Shown in pieces: positions 36,530 through 45,783 of a DNA stretch of 64,000 nucleotides. A program made the translations under genes and the position numbers. Within the stretch, counting starts at the first letter, position 1, and each line of letters starts with the position of its first letter. Origin of the DNA: Achromobacter denitrificans NBRC 15125 (GTDB lineage: Bacteria; Pseudomonadota; Gammaproteobacteria; Burkholderiales; Burkholderiaceae_B); assembly GCF_001571365.1 (NCBI RefSeq), contig NZ_BCTQ01000029.1:1-64000 (forward strand), given 5' to 3'. The notes beneath the pieces were generated by a model that saw nothing but the letters and a program-made list of their open reading frames with translations, did not search any database and was not told where the DNA came from.

Positions 36530-38194
36530 GTGTCCGAAAAATTCTTCGAGCGCCACCAGCCCCTGCTGGAACAAGCCATGGCCGCGGCCGCCCTGCGCGG
36601 CTACTGGAGCCCCTACGCCGAATCGCCCAGCCCCCGCAACTATGGCGAGACCGCCAATGACGACGGCCGCGCCGCCTTCGAGGCCTTGCGCGGCAAGCCG
36701 TTCCCGCTGAACCTGCACGACGCCGACGGCACTGTGGGCGGCGAGCAGTCGCCCTACGGCTTCGACCTCGGCATCACCTATCCCCACGTGCCGGCCGACA
36801 AGCTGGTCGCCGCGTCCAAGCGCGCGCTGGAGAGCTGGCGCCGCGCCGGCCCGCGCGCCTGGGTGGGCGTGTCGCTCGAAATCCTGGCCCGGCTGAACAA
36901 GCGCAGCTTCGAAATCGCCTACGCCGTCCAGCACACGACCGGCCAGGGCTTCATGATGGCCTTCCAGGCCGGCGGCCCGCACGCGCAGGACCGCGGCTTC
37001 GAAGCCGTGACCTACGCCTGGCAGGAAATGTCGCGCATCCCGGGCGTGGCCATCTGGGAAAAGCCGCAGGGCAAGAACGATCCCATCCGCATGGAAAAGC
37101 AGTTCACCGTGGTGCCGCGCGGCGTCGCCCTGGTGATCGGCTGCTCCACCTTCCCCACCTGGAACGGCTACCCGGGCCTGTTCGCCAGCCTGGCCACCGG
37201 CAACACGGTCATCGTCAAGCCGCACCCCGGCGCGATCCTGCCCCTGGCCATCACCGTCAAGGTGGCGCGCGAAGTGCTGCAGGAAGCCGGCTTCGATCCC
37301 GACGTGGTGCTGCTGGCCGCCCATGAGGCGGGCGACGACACCGCGCAGAAGCTGGCGCTGGACCCCGCCGTCAAGATCATCGACTTCACCGGCAGCTCGG
37401 CCAACGGCAACTGGCTGGAAGAAAACGCCCGCCAGGCCCTGGTCTACACCGAGAAGGCCGGCGTCAACCAGGTCATCATCGATTCCACGGCCGACCTGAA
37501 GGGCGTGGCGCGCAACCTGGCGTTCTCGCTGGCCTTGTATTCGGGCCAGATGTGCACGGCGCCGCAGAACATCTACGTGCCGCGCGACGGCATCCAGACG
37601 CCGGAAGGCCGCGTGAGCTTCGACGATGTCGCCACCGCGCTGGGCACTGCGCTGGAGAAGGTCGGCGCCGATGCCGCGAAGGCCGTCGAGCTGACCGGCG
37701 CGATCCAGAACGAAGGCGTGGTCGCTCGCATCGAGAAAGCGCGCGCGCTGGGCCTGCCCGTGGTGGCCGACAGCAAGGCGCTGGCGCACCCGCAGTTCGA
37801 GAACGCCCGCGTCCGCACGCCGCTGCTGCTGCGCACGGAAGCCGGCAACGCCGCCATCAGCCAGGAATGGTTCGGTCCCATCGCCTTCGTCGTGGCCACG
37901 GACTCCACCGCCCACAGCATCCAGCTGGCGCGCGACAGCGTGATCGAGCACGGCGCGCTGTCGCTGTCGGCCTACACCACCGACGACACCGTCGCCGAAC
38001 AGGTGCAGGACGCGGCCGAGGTCTCCGGCGTGTCGCTGTCGCTCAACCTGACGGGCGCGGTGTTCGTCAACCAGACCGCGGCCTTCAGCGATTTCCACGG
38101 CACCGGCGCCAATCCGGCCGCCAATGCCGCCTTGTCCGATTCGGCCTTCGTTTCGAACCGGTTCCGTGTGGTCCAGACCCGTCGTCATATTTGA
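36530..38194 (+). CDS. paaN: Phenylacetate degradation aldehyde dehydrogenase PaaN (no MaoC domain)
   Basis: 554-residue aldehyde dehydrogenase-superfamily protein. The catalytic cysteine lies in LYSGQMCTAPQNIYVP, and the cofactor motif IDFTGSSANGNWLEE is present. I use the GTG at 36530 because GGAG at 36519-36522 lies 7 bases upstream. E. coli PaaZ carries a C-terminal MaoC hydratase domain that opens the oxepin ring; this shorter PaaN form ends without it, so ring opening needs another protein. It should oxidise the semialdehyde intermediate. Confidence 0.88.
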   Translation: MSEKFFERHQPLLEQAMAAAALRGYWSPYAESPSPRNYGETANDDGRAAFEALRGKPFPLNLHDADGTVGGEQSPYGFDLGITYPHVPADKLVAASKRALESWRRAGPRAWVGVSLEILARLNKRSFEIAYAVQHTTGQGFMMAFQAGGPHAQDRGFEAVTYAWQEMSRIPGVAIWEKPQGKNDPIRMEKQFTVVPRGVALVIGCSTFPTWNGYPGLFASLATGNTVIVKPHPGAILPLAITVKVAREVLQEAGFDPDVVLLAAHEAGDDTAQKLALDPAVKIIDFTGSSANGNWLEENARQALVYTEKAGVNQVIIDSTADLKGVARNLAFSLALYSGQMCTAPQNIYVPRDGIQTPEGRVSFDDVATALGTALEKVGADAAKAVELTGAIQNEGVVARIEKARALGLPVVADSKALAHPQFENARVRTPLLLRTEAGNAAISQEWFGPIAFVVATDSTAHSIQLARDSVIEHGALSLSAYTTDDTVAEQVQDAAEVSGVSLSLNLTGAVFVNQTAAFSDFHGTGANPAANAALSDSAFVSNRFRVVQTRRHI

Positions 38195-38197
38195 AAG

Positions 38198-38272
38198 CCC
38201 ACCCCCGAAGCGCTATGCGCTTCCCCCTAAGGGGGCGCCGCAGCGGACCGGCAGAGCCGGCTCCGCGCGGCC
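38198..38272. repeat. GC-rich intergenic repeat, copy B
   Basis: It matches copy A at both ends (CCCACCCCCGAAGCGCTATG at the left, CCGGCTCCGCGCGGCC at the right) and is shorter inside. It lies between paaN and paaG. Confidence 0.7.
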
Positions 38273-38329
38273 CGGGGACAGGAATAGATCCATACCTTTG
38301 ATGAGTGGCGCGCGCCATGGATAACTGAT

Positions 38330-39118
38330 ATGAGCTACCAAGACATTCAATTCGACCTGTCGGGCGGCATCGCGCGCCTGACGCTGAACCGGCCCGACAA
38401 ACTCAATAGCTTCACCGCCAACATGCACGGCGAGGTGGCCGACGCCTTGACCCGCGTGGAAACGGAAGGCGCCCGCGTGCTGGTGCTGACCGGCGCGGGC
38501 CGCGGCTTCTGCGCCGGCCAGGACCTGAGCGAGCGCACGCCCGCCGCCGACGGCACGCCGCCCGATTTGGGCGAGACCGTCGACAAGTTCTACGCGCCGC
38601 TGGTGCGCCGCCTGAATGCCCTGCCCATGCCCGTCGTGGTGGGCGTGAACGGGGTGGCGGCCGGCGCAGGCGCCAACCTGGCTTTCGCCGGCGACATCGT
38701 TGTCGCCAAGGCGTCGGCCAGTTTCATCCAGTCGTTCTGCCGCCTGGGCCTCATCCCCGACACCGGCGGCACCTTCGCGCTGCCGCGCCTGGTCGGCCGC
38801 GCTCGCGCCATGGGGCTGGCGATGCTGGGCGACAAGCTCAGCGCCCAGCAGGCGCAGGATTGGGGCCTGATCTGGAAATGCGTGCCCGACGAGGAATTCG
38901 ACACGGCGCTGGAGCAGCTGGCCCAGCATTTTTCCAAGGCCCCCACCAAGGGGCTGGCGTTCACCAAGCAGGCCATCCAGGCCAGCCTGGGCAATGATCT
39001 ATCCACCCAACTCGACCTGGAACGCGACATGATGCGCGAACTGGGTCGAAGCGCGGATTACGCGGAAGGCGTGGCCGCCTTCCTGGGCAAGCGCGAACCG
39101 CAATTCAAGGGGCAATAA
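38330..39118 (+). CDS. paaG: 1,2-epoxyphenylacetyl-CoA isomerase
   Basis: 262-residue crotonase-fold isomerase converting the ring epoxide to oxepin-CoA. Oxyanion-hole segments are GRGFCAGQDLSER and GVAAGAGANLAFAGDI. The aspartate in LGLIPDTGG matches the catalytic aspartate of PaaG, replacing the hydratase glutamate. Its stop overlaps the paaI start by one base (TAATG). The ribosome site is weak. Confidence 0.93.
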   Translation: MSYQDIQFDLSGGIARLTLNRPDKLNSFTANMHGEVADALTRVETEGARVLVLTGAGRGFCAGQDLSERTPAADGTPPDLGETVDKFYAPLVRRLNALPMPVVVGVNGVAAGAGANLAFAGDIVVAKASASFIQSFCRLGLIPDTGGTFALPRLVGRARAMGLAMLGDKLSAQQAQDWGLIWKCVPDEEFDTALEQLAQHFSKAPTKGLAFTKQAIQASLGNDLSTQLDLERDMMRELGRSADYAEGVAAFLGKREPQFKGQ

Positions 39119-39588
39119 TGAACGCACACGTTCCCGCCGTCGACGTGCCGGCCGATCCCCAGGAGCTGGCGCAGGCCGTCGGCACCGTGATGTACGCGGG
39201 CGATGCCGCGTCGCAGGGCCTGGACATGAAAGTCGAGGAAATGGCGCCTGGCTATGCCCGCCTCACGATGCGCGTGCGCCCCGACATGCTGAACGGGCAC
39301 AAGACCTGCCACGGCGGCTTCATCTTCGCCCTGGCCGACAGCGCCTTCGCGTTCTCCTGCAATTCGCGCAACGTCAGCACCGTTGCCTCCGGCTGCACCA
39401 TCGACTACCTGGCGCCGGGCTTCGAGGGCGACCTGCTGACCGCGGTGGCCCAGGAGCGCTCGCTGGCCGGACGCACCGGCGTCTACGACGTGACCGTCAC
39501 CAATCAGGAAGGCCGCAACGTGGCCCTGTTCCGCGGCCGTTCGTACCGTATCAAGGGCCAGATCGTCGGAGTCCCCGCGGACGCTTGA
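39118..39588 (+). CDS. paaI: Phenylacetate pathway hydroxyacyl-CoA thioesterase
   Basis: 156-residue hot-dog thioesterase. The motif GHKTCHGGFIFALADSAFAF contains the catalytic aspartate region of PaaI, thought to rescue CoA from dead-end pathway thioesters. It is translationally coupled to paaG. A 111-base gap precedes paaK. Confidence 0.93.
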   Translation: MNAHVPAVDVPADPQELAQAVGTVMYAGDAASQGLDMKVEEMAPGYARLTMRVRPDMLNGHKTCHGGFIFALADSAFAFSCNSRNVSTVASGCTIDYLAPGFEGDLLTAVAQERSLAGRTGVYDVTVTNQEGRNVALFRGRSYRIKGQIVGVPADA

Positions 39589-39699
39589 GCCAACCATCCA
39601 ACCAAAGACAAGACCGCCAGCCCGGCCGTTTGCGCGCGGATGCCCCGCGCGTCGCGCGGCCGGACTCCGCGTAGAGAGAATTTCAGGAGAGAGATAACC

Positions 39700-41013
39700 A
39701 TGTCCAACACCATGAGCAAGCCGGGGCTGGACCCCATCGAGCATGCCAGCCAGGATGAGTTGCGCGCCTTGCAGCTGGAGCGGCTGAAGTGGTCGCTCAA
39801 GCATGCCTACGAAAACGTCCCGCACTACAAGAAGGCGTTCGACGAGGTCGGCGTGCACCCCGACGACCTGAAGCAACTGTCCGACATTTCCAAGTTCCCC
39901 TTCACCACGAAGAAGGAACTGCGCGAGAACTACCCCTTCGGCATGTTCGCCGTGCCCCGCGAGCGCATTTCGCGCATCCACGCGTCCAGCGGCACGACGG
40001 GCAAGCCGACGGTGGTGGGCTACACCAAGGGCGACCTGGACAACTGGGCCAATCTCGTCGCGCGCTCGATCCGCGCCGCGGGCGGCAAGCCCGGCGACAC
40101 GGTCCACGTCGCGTACGGCTACGGCCTGTTCACGGGCGGCCTGGGCGCGCACTACGGCGCGGAACGCCTGGGCTGCACGGTCATTCCGATGTCGGGCGGG
40201 CAGACGGAAAAGCAGGTGCAGCTGATCAATGATTTCCGCCCGGACATCATCATGGTCACGCCCTCCTATTTCTGCAATATTCTGGAGGAACAGCGCCGCC
40301 AGGGGATTGACCCGCGTCAAAGCTCGCTGCGGATCGGCATCTTCGGCGCCGAGCCCTGGACCGGCCAGATGCGCGCCGACATCGAAACCGAAGCCGGCAT
40401 CGACGCCGTCGACATCTACGGCCTGTCCGAAGTGATGGGGCCCGGGGTGGCGAGCGAATGCGTCGAGACCAAGGACGGCCCGGTGGTCTGGGAAGACCAC
40501 TTCTACGCGGAGATCATCAATCCGGATACGGGCGAGCCCGTGGCCGACGGCGAGCCCGGCGAGCTGGTGTTCACCTCGCTGACCAAGGAAGCGATGCCCA
40601 TCATCCGCTACCGCACGCGCGACCTGACCCGCCTGTTGCCGCCGACGGCGCGCAGCATGCGCCGCATCGGCAAGATCACCGGCCGCAGCGACGACATGCT
40701 GATCGTGCGCGGCGTGAACATGTTCCCCACGCAGGTCGAAGAACTGGTGCTGAAGATCGCCCAGTTGGCGCCGCACTATCAGCTGGTGCTGTCGCGCACG
40801 GGCAATATGGACGAGCTGGAAATCCTGACCGAGCTGCGGGCCGAGTTCTCGGGCCTGTCGGACGCCGACCGCTCGAACCTGGGCAAGCAACTCCAGCACG
40901 CCGTCAAGACGCACATCGGCGTGAGCGCGCGCATCCAGGTGTCGGACGCGGGCCATGTGGAACGCACGCTGACGGGCAAGGCCCGCCGCGTCATCGACAA
41001 GCGTCCGAAATAG
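39700..41013 (+). CDS. paaK: Phenylacetate-CoA ligase
   Basis: 437-residue ANL-superfamily AMP-forming ligase that starts the pathway by making phenylacetyl-CoA, the PaaX inducer. The phosphate-binding motif is IHASSGTTGKPTVVGYT, the adenine motif is DIYGLSEVMGPG, and the hinge is TGRSDDMLIVRGVNMFP. AGGAG at 39685-39689 supports ATG 39700. It closes the paa operon; paaF, paaH and paaJ equivalents are not in the window. Confidence 0.95.
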   Translation: MSNTMSKPGLDPIEHASQDELRALQLERLKWSLKHAYENVPHYKKAFDEVGVHPDDLKQLSDISKFPFTTKKELRENYPFGMFAVPRERISRIHASSGTTGKPTVVGYTKGDLDNWANLVARSIRAAGGKPGDTVHVAYGYGLFTGGLGAHYGAERLGCTVIPMSGGQTEKQVQLINDFRPDIIMVTPSYFCNILEEQRRQGIDPRQSSLRIGIFGAEPWTGQMRADIETEAGIDAVDIYGLSEVMGPGVASECVETKDGPVVWEDHFYAEIINPDTGEPVADGEPGELVFTSLTKEAMPIIRYRTRDLTRLLPPTARSMRRIGKITGRSDDMLIVRGVNMFPTQVEELVLKIAQLAPHYQLVLSRTGNMDELEILTELRAEFSGLSDADRSNLGKQLQHAVKTHIGVSARIQVSDAGHVERTLTGKARRVIDKRPK

Positions 41014-41031
41014 TAGGGGGAGGGGGAATGA

Positions 41032-41082
41032 GCCCCCCACGCCGCGCCCGCTGCGCGGGCTAGCTGCCCCCCCGAGGGGGGC
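41032..41082. repeat. GC-rich intergenic repeat, second type, unit 1
   Basis: GCCCCCCACGCCGCGCCCGC at the left is followed by a CGGGCTAGC core and ends CGAGGGGGGC. The outer ends can pair, so a stem-loop is possible. It is nearly repeated at 41118-41165. Confidence 0.65.
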
Positions 41083-41117
41083 TGCCCCGCCTTGGGGCGG
41101 CCCGGCGGCGGGGCGTT

Positions 41118-41165
41118 GCCCCTCACGCCGCGCCCGCTGGACGGGCTAGCGGCCCTTCGAGGGGC
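41118..41165. repeat. GC-rich intergenic repeat, second type, unit 2
   Basis: GCCCCTCACGCCGCGCCCGC at the left, then CGGGCTAGC, then CGAGGGGC. It is in the same orientation as unit 1, 35 bases further on, between paaK and the MATE gene. Confidence 0.65.
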
Positions 41166-41190
41166 AGTCATTCCTTCAGTCTTTCCAGTA

Positions 41191-41219
41191 AAAAAGCAGC
41201 CCTTGGGCTGCTTTTTTTT
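41191..41219. terminator. Bidirectional intrinsic terminator between paaK and the MATE gene
   Basis: AAAAAGCAGCCC pairs with GGGCTGCTTTTT across a TT loop, with T runs on both strands. It serves the convergent paa operon and MATE operon. Confidence 0.9.
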
Positions 41220-41220
41220 C

Positions 41221-42621
41221 CTACCTGATCGCGCCGCGGACGATGCGGCGGTACCAGAAGTGCAGGAGGGCGGCGGAGAGGGCCAGGCCGGCCATGGCCA
41301 TCAGCCACATGCTGCCCGCGCCTTCCGGCGAGCCGGGCACGAGCACGGCGCGTATGCCGTCCAGGCCGCCGCGGCCGGGGCCGAAACCGAACCACCAGCC
41401 GCCGACCAGGCCCACGCCCGCGAGGGCCACCATCTGCAGCAGCAGGGGCACCACCGCCACTTTGTAGGCGCGCAGCAGGTACGAGTTGATGCATTGCATC
41501 GAATCGAACAGGTGGAACAGGGGCAGCACGGCCAGCAGCGTGGTCGCGACCGCGGCCACGCCGGGGTTGTCGGTATAGGCCGCCAGGATGAGCGGCCGGC
41601 CGGCCAGCAGCACCGCCGCCGTCAGGAGGGCGCCGGCGACGCCGAGCGCGAGGCCGGCCATGCCGGTGCGGTGCGCATGTTCCAGGTTGCCGGCGCCGAT
41701 GGCCTGCGCGGTCAGCGCGGCGGTGGCCACGCCCAGCGCCATGGGCATCATGTAGCACAGGGCGGCCAGGTTCGACATGATCTGGTGGCCGCCCGTCACG
41801 AAAGTGCCTTCGCGCGCCACCAGCAGGGCCATGAAGGTGAAGGCCGACACTTCGACCAGGTAGGAGCCGCCCATGGGGATGCCCAGGCGCAGCAGTTCCT
41901 TGAGCGTCTTCCAGTCGGGCCGGCCGACCCGCAGCTTGAAGCGCCGGTAGTAGCGGTCGTGGGTGATGACCCACAGCCCCAGTCCCAGGCTGATCCACGA
42001 GACGATCGCGGTCGCGAGGCCGGCGCCGGTGGCGCCCATGGGCGGCAGGCCCAGGTTGCCGTAGATGAGGAGCCAGTTGAAGAAGGCCTTGAAGCCGATC
42101 GCTGTGAGGTTGATCGCCATGACCAGCTTGGGCCGCGACACCGAGGTGCCCAGCGCGTAGATGGTGCGGAACACCAGCGCGGCGGGCAGGGCCAGCACCA
42201 GGGCCTGCAGGTAGGAGGCGATGCGCGCGCGCACCGCGGGATCGACCTCGCCCGAGAACGACAGCCAGACGTCGGGGAACAGCATCAGGATGGCGCCCAC
42301 CACGGACAGGCCCAGCGCCAGCCAGACGCCCTGGCCCCAGCTGCGGCCGACTTCGAGGTTCTGGCCCGCGCCGAAGTGCTGGGCGAGGATGGGAATGAGG
42401 GCGTGCACCACCCCCATCAGGCCGACGAAGATGGTGATGTAGATGGACGCGGACAAGGCCATGGCGGCCAGGTCGGTGGCGCTGGAATGGCCCGTCATGG
42501 CGGTATCCAGCACGCCGAAGGAAATCCCGGCCCATTGGCTGACCAGCACCGGCCAGGCCTGCTTGGCGATGCCTCGCAGGGTGGCGCCGAAAGTCATCGG
42601 CTCAAGGGACGCCGGGGTCAT
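41221..42621 (-). CDS. MATE-family efflux transporter (NorM-like)
   Basis: 466-residue inner-membrane multidrug/toxin extrusion protein with about twelve helices in two halves. Helix 1 reads WPVLVSQWAGISFGVLDTAMTG, a typical MATE start. ATG at 42621 overlaps the stop of the upstream glycosyltransferase gene (ATGA); the frame is open upstream but would only add non-conserved residues. Substrate unknown; cations and drugs are usual. Confidence 0.9.
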   Translation of the reverse strand: MTPASLEPMTFGATLRGIAKQAWPVLVSQWAGISFGVLDTAMTGHSSATDLAAMALSASIYITIFVGLMGVVHALIPILAQHFGAGQNLEVGRSWGQGVWLALGLSVVGAILMLFPDVWLSFSGEVDPAVRARIASYLQALVLALPAALVFRTIYALGTSVSRPKLVMAINLTAIGFKAFFNWLLIYGNLGLPPMGATGAGLATAIVSWISLGLGLWVITHDRYYRRFKLRVGRPDWKTLKELLRLGIPMGGSYLVEVSAFTFMALLVAREGTFVTGGHQIMSNLAALCYMMPMALGVATAALTAQAIGAGNLEHAHRTGMAGLALGVAGALLTAAVLLAGRPLILAAYTDNPGVAAVATTLLAVLPLFHLFDSMQCINSYLLRAYKVAVVPLLLQMVALAGVGLVGGWWFGFGPGRGGLDGIRAVLVPGSPEGAGSMWLMAMAGLALSAALLHFWYRRIVRGAIR

Positions 42622-44348
42622 CGGTTCGTACCGACCCTGAGCAGGCGGAAGACTTCCTGCCGGTCCGCGCGCCGACCGCCTTGCCACAGCACGTCCGCGC
42701 CTTCGCTATAGGCGGCGGTGTTGTCGCGCAGGCTCTGGTTGCTGGTCTGCTGGAGAATCAGCGTGCACTTGGCGTCGAAGGTGAACGTCAGGTTATTGAA
42801 GATCAGGAACGAGGCGCGCTGGCCGCTGCCCAGGCTCAGGCCGCGCACGCATTCGCCGGGGCGGACGTTCTGCTCCAATGCCTGCGCCAGCTGGCCCGAC
42901 ACGGTGCGGTAGCTGCGCGCGTAGTCGACCGCGGGCTGCCACAGCAGCACCAGCAGGATCCAGGTTACGGTCAACCCGCCGGCCGACAGCACGGTGCCGC
43001 GCCACAGGGCTTGCGGCTTGACTCGCAGCCGCCACACCACCAGCGCGATCCAGGCCAGGGTGAACACCAGGGCCAGCGCGAAGGCGACCCAGGAAATGAC
43101 CGGCTCGTAGCCCGTGGTCTGGCGGGCGATGTTGCGGGAAATCTGCGCCGGCCAATGGAAGTGCAGGGCGACCCAGCCGAGCCATACGGTGGCCGCGGTC
43201 AGGGAAAAGCACATGACGGCGAACCAGTCCAGCGTGTTGACCACGCCGCGGCGCAGCGTCGGCAGCGAGAAGGCGGCCAGCACGGCGCAAGGCACGGCCA
43301 GCAGCACGTATTCGGAATCCGTGGCTTCTTCGAGGCCGAACAGCACCAGCGCCGAGCAGACCAGCAGGGCCAGCGGCAGCCAGATGTGCGGGGCATAGAT
43401 CCACGAGCGCCAGCGCCAGATGGCCAGCAGCGCCAGCGGCCAGGTCGGCCACAGGTACCAGGGGAGGTCGCGCAGCGTGCGGCCCATGTCGTGCCAGTTC
43501 GGCGCGGCGAAGGACGACAGGTTCCAGATCTTCCAGTTGCGGATCCAGTATTCGCTGCCCTGGCTGGCGGGAATCCACCAGGCCAGGATCAGGACGAGGG
43601 TCACCAGCGCCGCCCAGGGCAGCCAGCGGCGGCAGCGCCACAGCTGGCCGCGCGGGTAGAAGGCCAGCAGCGCGCCGACCATGATGGGGATCGCGCCGAC
43701 CCAGCCGCGGGTCAGGAAGCTGGCGGCCAGGGCGATGCCCAGGGTGGTGCAGCCGGTGAAGGGCCGGTCCACGCTGCGGGCCAGCGAATAGAAGGCGAGC
43801 GCCTGCCACGCCATGATGGCGGGCACGACGGTGGTTTCATGGGTGCGTTGCAGGATGCCGACCGTGGCCAGCAGCAGGAGCAGGGCGGCGTCGGCCAGCA
43901 TGCGGCCGTAGTCGCGCGGCTCGGGCTCGCCGCCGAACGGCAGCGCCAGCGGTTGCGCCTCGGCCCGGCGGCCCAGCAGATAGGTGCCGTACCAGACGCT
44001 GGTGGTGGTGATGGCGAACCACAGCAGGTTGGGCAGGCGGCCGGCGGTGATGTCGCCGATGAAGGGGCCGAACAGCCAGATGCAGATCGCGCCCACCCAG
44101 GTGATCAGCGGGCCTTCCTCGGCGTGGGCCAGCAGCCCGACCTGGGGCAGCAGCCAGGTGATGCCGCCTTCGCGGATCGCCGTGATCATGGTCGCCAGTC
44201 CGACCGCATCGTCCGTTTTCCACGGGTCGCGCATGAACAGGCCGGCCACGATATAGGCCAGCAGCAGCCCCAGCAGGATCAGCCTGGGCAGTTTCGCGGT
44301 AGCCACGGACGTGAGCCGGGCCGGTGTGGAAAAGGATAGTGGGGACAC
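42618..44348 (-). CDS. ArnT-like (GT39/GT83) membrane glycosyltransferase
   Basis: Integral membrane protein of about 576 residues, with about eleven helices and a C-terminal soluble domain of about 120 residues. The first loop after helix 1 has RDPWKTDDAVGLATMI, whose acidic pair matches the catalytic Asp-Glu/Asp region of GT-C enzymes such as ArnT. Such enzymes move a sugar from a lipid carrier to lipid A or other surface targets. The start is uncertain: GTG 44348 is used, but a TTG at 44399 is also in frame and neither has a clear ribosome site. It overlaps the MATE gene by 4 bases. Sugar and acceptor are unknown. Confidence 0.75.
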   Translation of the reverse strand: MSPLSFSTPARLTSVATAKLPRLILLGLLLAYIVAGLFMRDPWKTDDAVGLATMITAIREGGITWLLPQVGLLAHAEEGPLITWVGAICIWLFGPFIGDITAGRLPNLLWFAITTTSVWYGTYLLGRRAEAQPLALPFGGEPEPRDYGRMLADAALLLLLATVGILQRTHETTVVPAIMAWQALAFYSLARSVDRPFTGCTTLGIALAASFLTRGWVGAIPIMVGALLAFYPRGQLWRCRRWLPWAALVTLVLILAWWIPASQGSEYWIRNWKIWNLSSFAAPNWHDMGRTLRDLPWYLWPTWPLALLAIWRWRSWIYAPHIWLPLALLVCSALVLFGLEEATDSEYVLLAVPCAVLAAFSLPTLRRGVVNTLDWFAVMCFSLTAATVWLGWVALHFHWPAQISRNIARQTTGYEPVISWVAFALALVFTLAWIALVVWRLRVKPQALWRGTVLSAGGLTVTWILLVLLWQPAVDYARSYRTVSGQLAQALEQNVRPGECVRGLSLGSGQRASFLIFNNLTFTFDAKCTLILQQTSNQSLRDNTAAYSEGADVLWQGGRRADRQEVFRLLRVGTNR

Positions 44349-44420
44349 GGGCGTTAATGTAACCGAGTGGTCGGGTTGCGCTAGCCCCCAGCGCGGCAAC
44401 AGGCAGCTAGGGAGGAAAAA

Positions 44421-44445
44421 AAAGCAGCCCGAAGGCTGCCTTTTT
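44421..44445 (-). terminator. Intrinsic terminator of rpmE2
   Basis: On the minus strand GGCAGCC-TTC-GGGCTGC (approximately) is followed by TTTTTTTT. It lies 28 bases after the rpmE2 stop. Confidence 0.8.
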
Positions 44446-44472
44446 GCTGTGGCTCCTGCGGGAGCGACAGGA

Positions 44473-44739
44473 TCAGGAAGCGGACTTGACCGTGCCGGCC
44501 GTACGGGCGAAGCGGGCGCGGAACTTTTCCACGCGGCCGGTTTCGACGATACGCGTCTGGGCGCCCGTGTAGAACGGGTGCGATTCGGAGGTCACGTCGC
44601 ACTTGAAGAGCGGGTACGTCTTGCCGTCGAGATCGATGGTTTCGCGCGTTTGCACGGTCGAACGGGTGATGAACTTGTTGCCCGTTTGCAGATCTGCGAA
44701 GACGACTTCGCGGTATTCGGGGTGAATGCCTTCTTTCAT
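44473..44739 (-). CDS. rpmE2: 50S ribosomal protein L31, type B
   Basis: 88 residues ([20 protein letters not shown], then [17 protein letters not shown]). It lacks the C-x-x-C zinc motif of standard L31, which marks the zinc-independent type B form. In many bacteria this paralogue replaces the zinc form under zinc limitation and is Zur-controlled; whether it is the only L31 here cannot be seen. A promoter lies about 100 bases upstream. Confidence 0.95.
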   Translation of the reverse strand: MKEGIHPEYREVVFADLQTGNKFITRSTVQTRETIDLDGKTYPLFKCDVTSESHPFYTGAQTRIVETGRVEKFRARFARTAGTVKSAS

Positions 44740-44846
44740 GGTGCTTTCCTAGGGCTCGGGGAGCCTTTCTTGGTTGTTAGGGTCGCCAGCTAGGACGCCA
44801 AGCATCCGGTATCGGGTCTAGCCACGTATCCAAAAAGTAACCCTGA

Positions 44847-44876
44847 ATTCTAGCATGGGATATTTCCCCGGGCCAA
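44847..44876 (-). promoter_or_regulatory. Probable rpmE2 promoter
   Basis: On the minus strand TTGGCC (44876-44871), an 18-base spacer and TAGAAT (44852-44847) form a plausible sigma-70 promoter, giving a leader of about 100 bases before rpmE2. Confidence 0.5.
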
Positions 44877-44877
44877 G

Positions 44878-44900
44878 GAAAAGCGGCCGGGAAGGCCGCG
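44878..44900 (-). terminator. Terminator after kynA
   Basis: On the minus strand GCGGCC-TTCCC-GGCCGC is followed by TTTTCC. A second, smaller hairpin (GGGGC/GCCCC, then GTTTT) lies between it and the kynA stop. Confidence 0.6.
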
Positions 44901-44934
44901 ATCCGCCTGGAAAACGGGGCCGTAGCCCCATGGC

Positions 44935-45783
44935 CTAGAGATCCGTGCGCAGCTTCCAGATCTCGGGGAACAGCACCACTTCCAGCATGCGCCGCAGGTA
45001 GGACACCCCGGAGGTGCCGCCCGTGCCGCGCTTGAAGCCGATCACCCGCTCGACGGTGGTGACGTGGCGGAATCGCCACAGCCGGAACGCGTCTTCCAGG
45101 TCGGTGAGCTTTTCGCCCAACTGATACAGGTCCCAGTAGCGGTCGGGGTGGCGGTAGACCTCCAGCCAGGCCGCCTCGACCCCTTCCGAGGACTGGTAGG
45201 GCTGGGTCCAGTCGCGCTGGAGGTGGTCGGCCGGCACGTTCAGGCCCTGGCGCGCCAAGAGCCGCAGGGCCTCGTCGTACAGCGAGGGCGCCTCGTAGGC
45301 GCTCTGCACCTGGGCCAGCAGGTCAGCGCGGTGCTCGTGCGGCTTGAGCATGGCCGCGTTCTTGTTGCCCAGCAGGAACTCGATCTGGCGGTACTGGTAG
45401 CTTTGGAATCCGCTGGAGCGCGCCAGGTAGGGGCGCAAGGCGGAGTATTCGGGCGGCGTCATGGTTGCCAGCACGTCCCAGGCGTGGACCAGCTGCTCCA
45501 TGATCTTGCTGACCCGGGCCAGCATCTTGAAGGCAGGTGGCAGGCGGTCGGCCGCCACGTTGGCAATGGCGCCGCGCAGCTCGTGCAGCATCAGCTTCAT
45601 CCAGAGTTCGCTGGTCTGGTGCTGGATGATGAAGAGCATTTCGTTGTGCTCGGGCGACAGCGGGTGCTGGGCGCCCAGCAGCGCGTCCAGGTGCAGGTAG
45701 TCGCCGTAGGTCATGTCGCGCGCGAAATCCAGTTGCGCTTTTTCCTCGCGGACGATGTCTTCGGGGCGTTCGTTCTGGTTCAT
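44935..45783 (-). CDS. kynA: Tryptophan 2,3-dioxygenase
   Basis: 282-residue heme enzyme forming N-formylkynurenine. [13 protein letters not shown] near the N-terminus holds the substrate-pocket residues. [26 protein letters not shown] carries the family's heme-ligand and substrate-loop region. ATG 45783 follows GGAGG by 6 bases. A 40-codon open frame upstream ends inside the kynA start (ATGA). With kynB it forms a tryptophan-to-kynurenine operon; kynU is not present in the window. Confidence 0.95.
   Translation of the reverse strand: MNQNERPEDIVREEKAQLDFARDMTYGDYLHLDALLGAQHPLSPEHNEMLFIIQHQTSELWMKLMLHELRGAIANVAADRLPPAFKMLARVSKIMEQLVHAWDVLATMTPPEYSALRPYLARSSGFQSYQYRQIEFLLGNKNAAMLKPHEHRADLLAQVQSAYEAPSLYDEALRLLARQGLNVPADHLQRDWTQPYQSSEGVEAAWLEVYRHPDRYWDLYQLGEKLTDLEDAFRLWRFRHVTTVERVIGFKRGTGGTSGVSYLRRMLEVVLFPEIWKLRTDL

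Noticed and set aside
44349..44399. TTG start adding 17 residues to the ArnT-like protein
   Set aside because: No ribosome site and no conserved residues in the extension, though it cannot be excluded.
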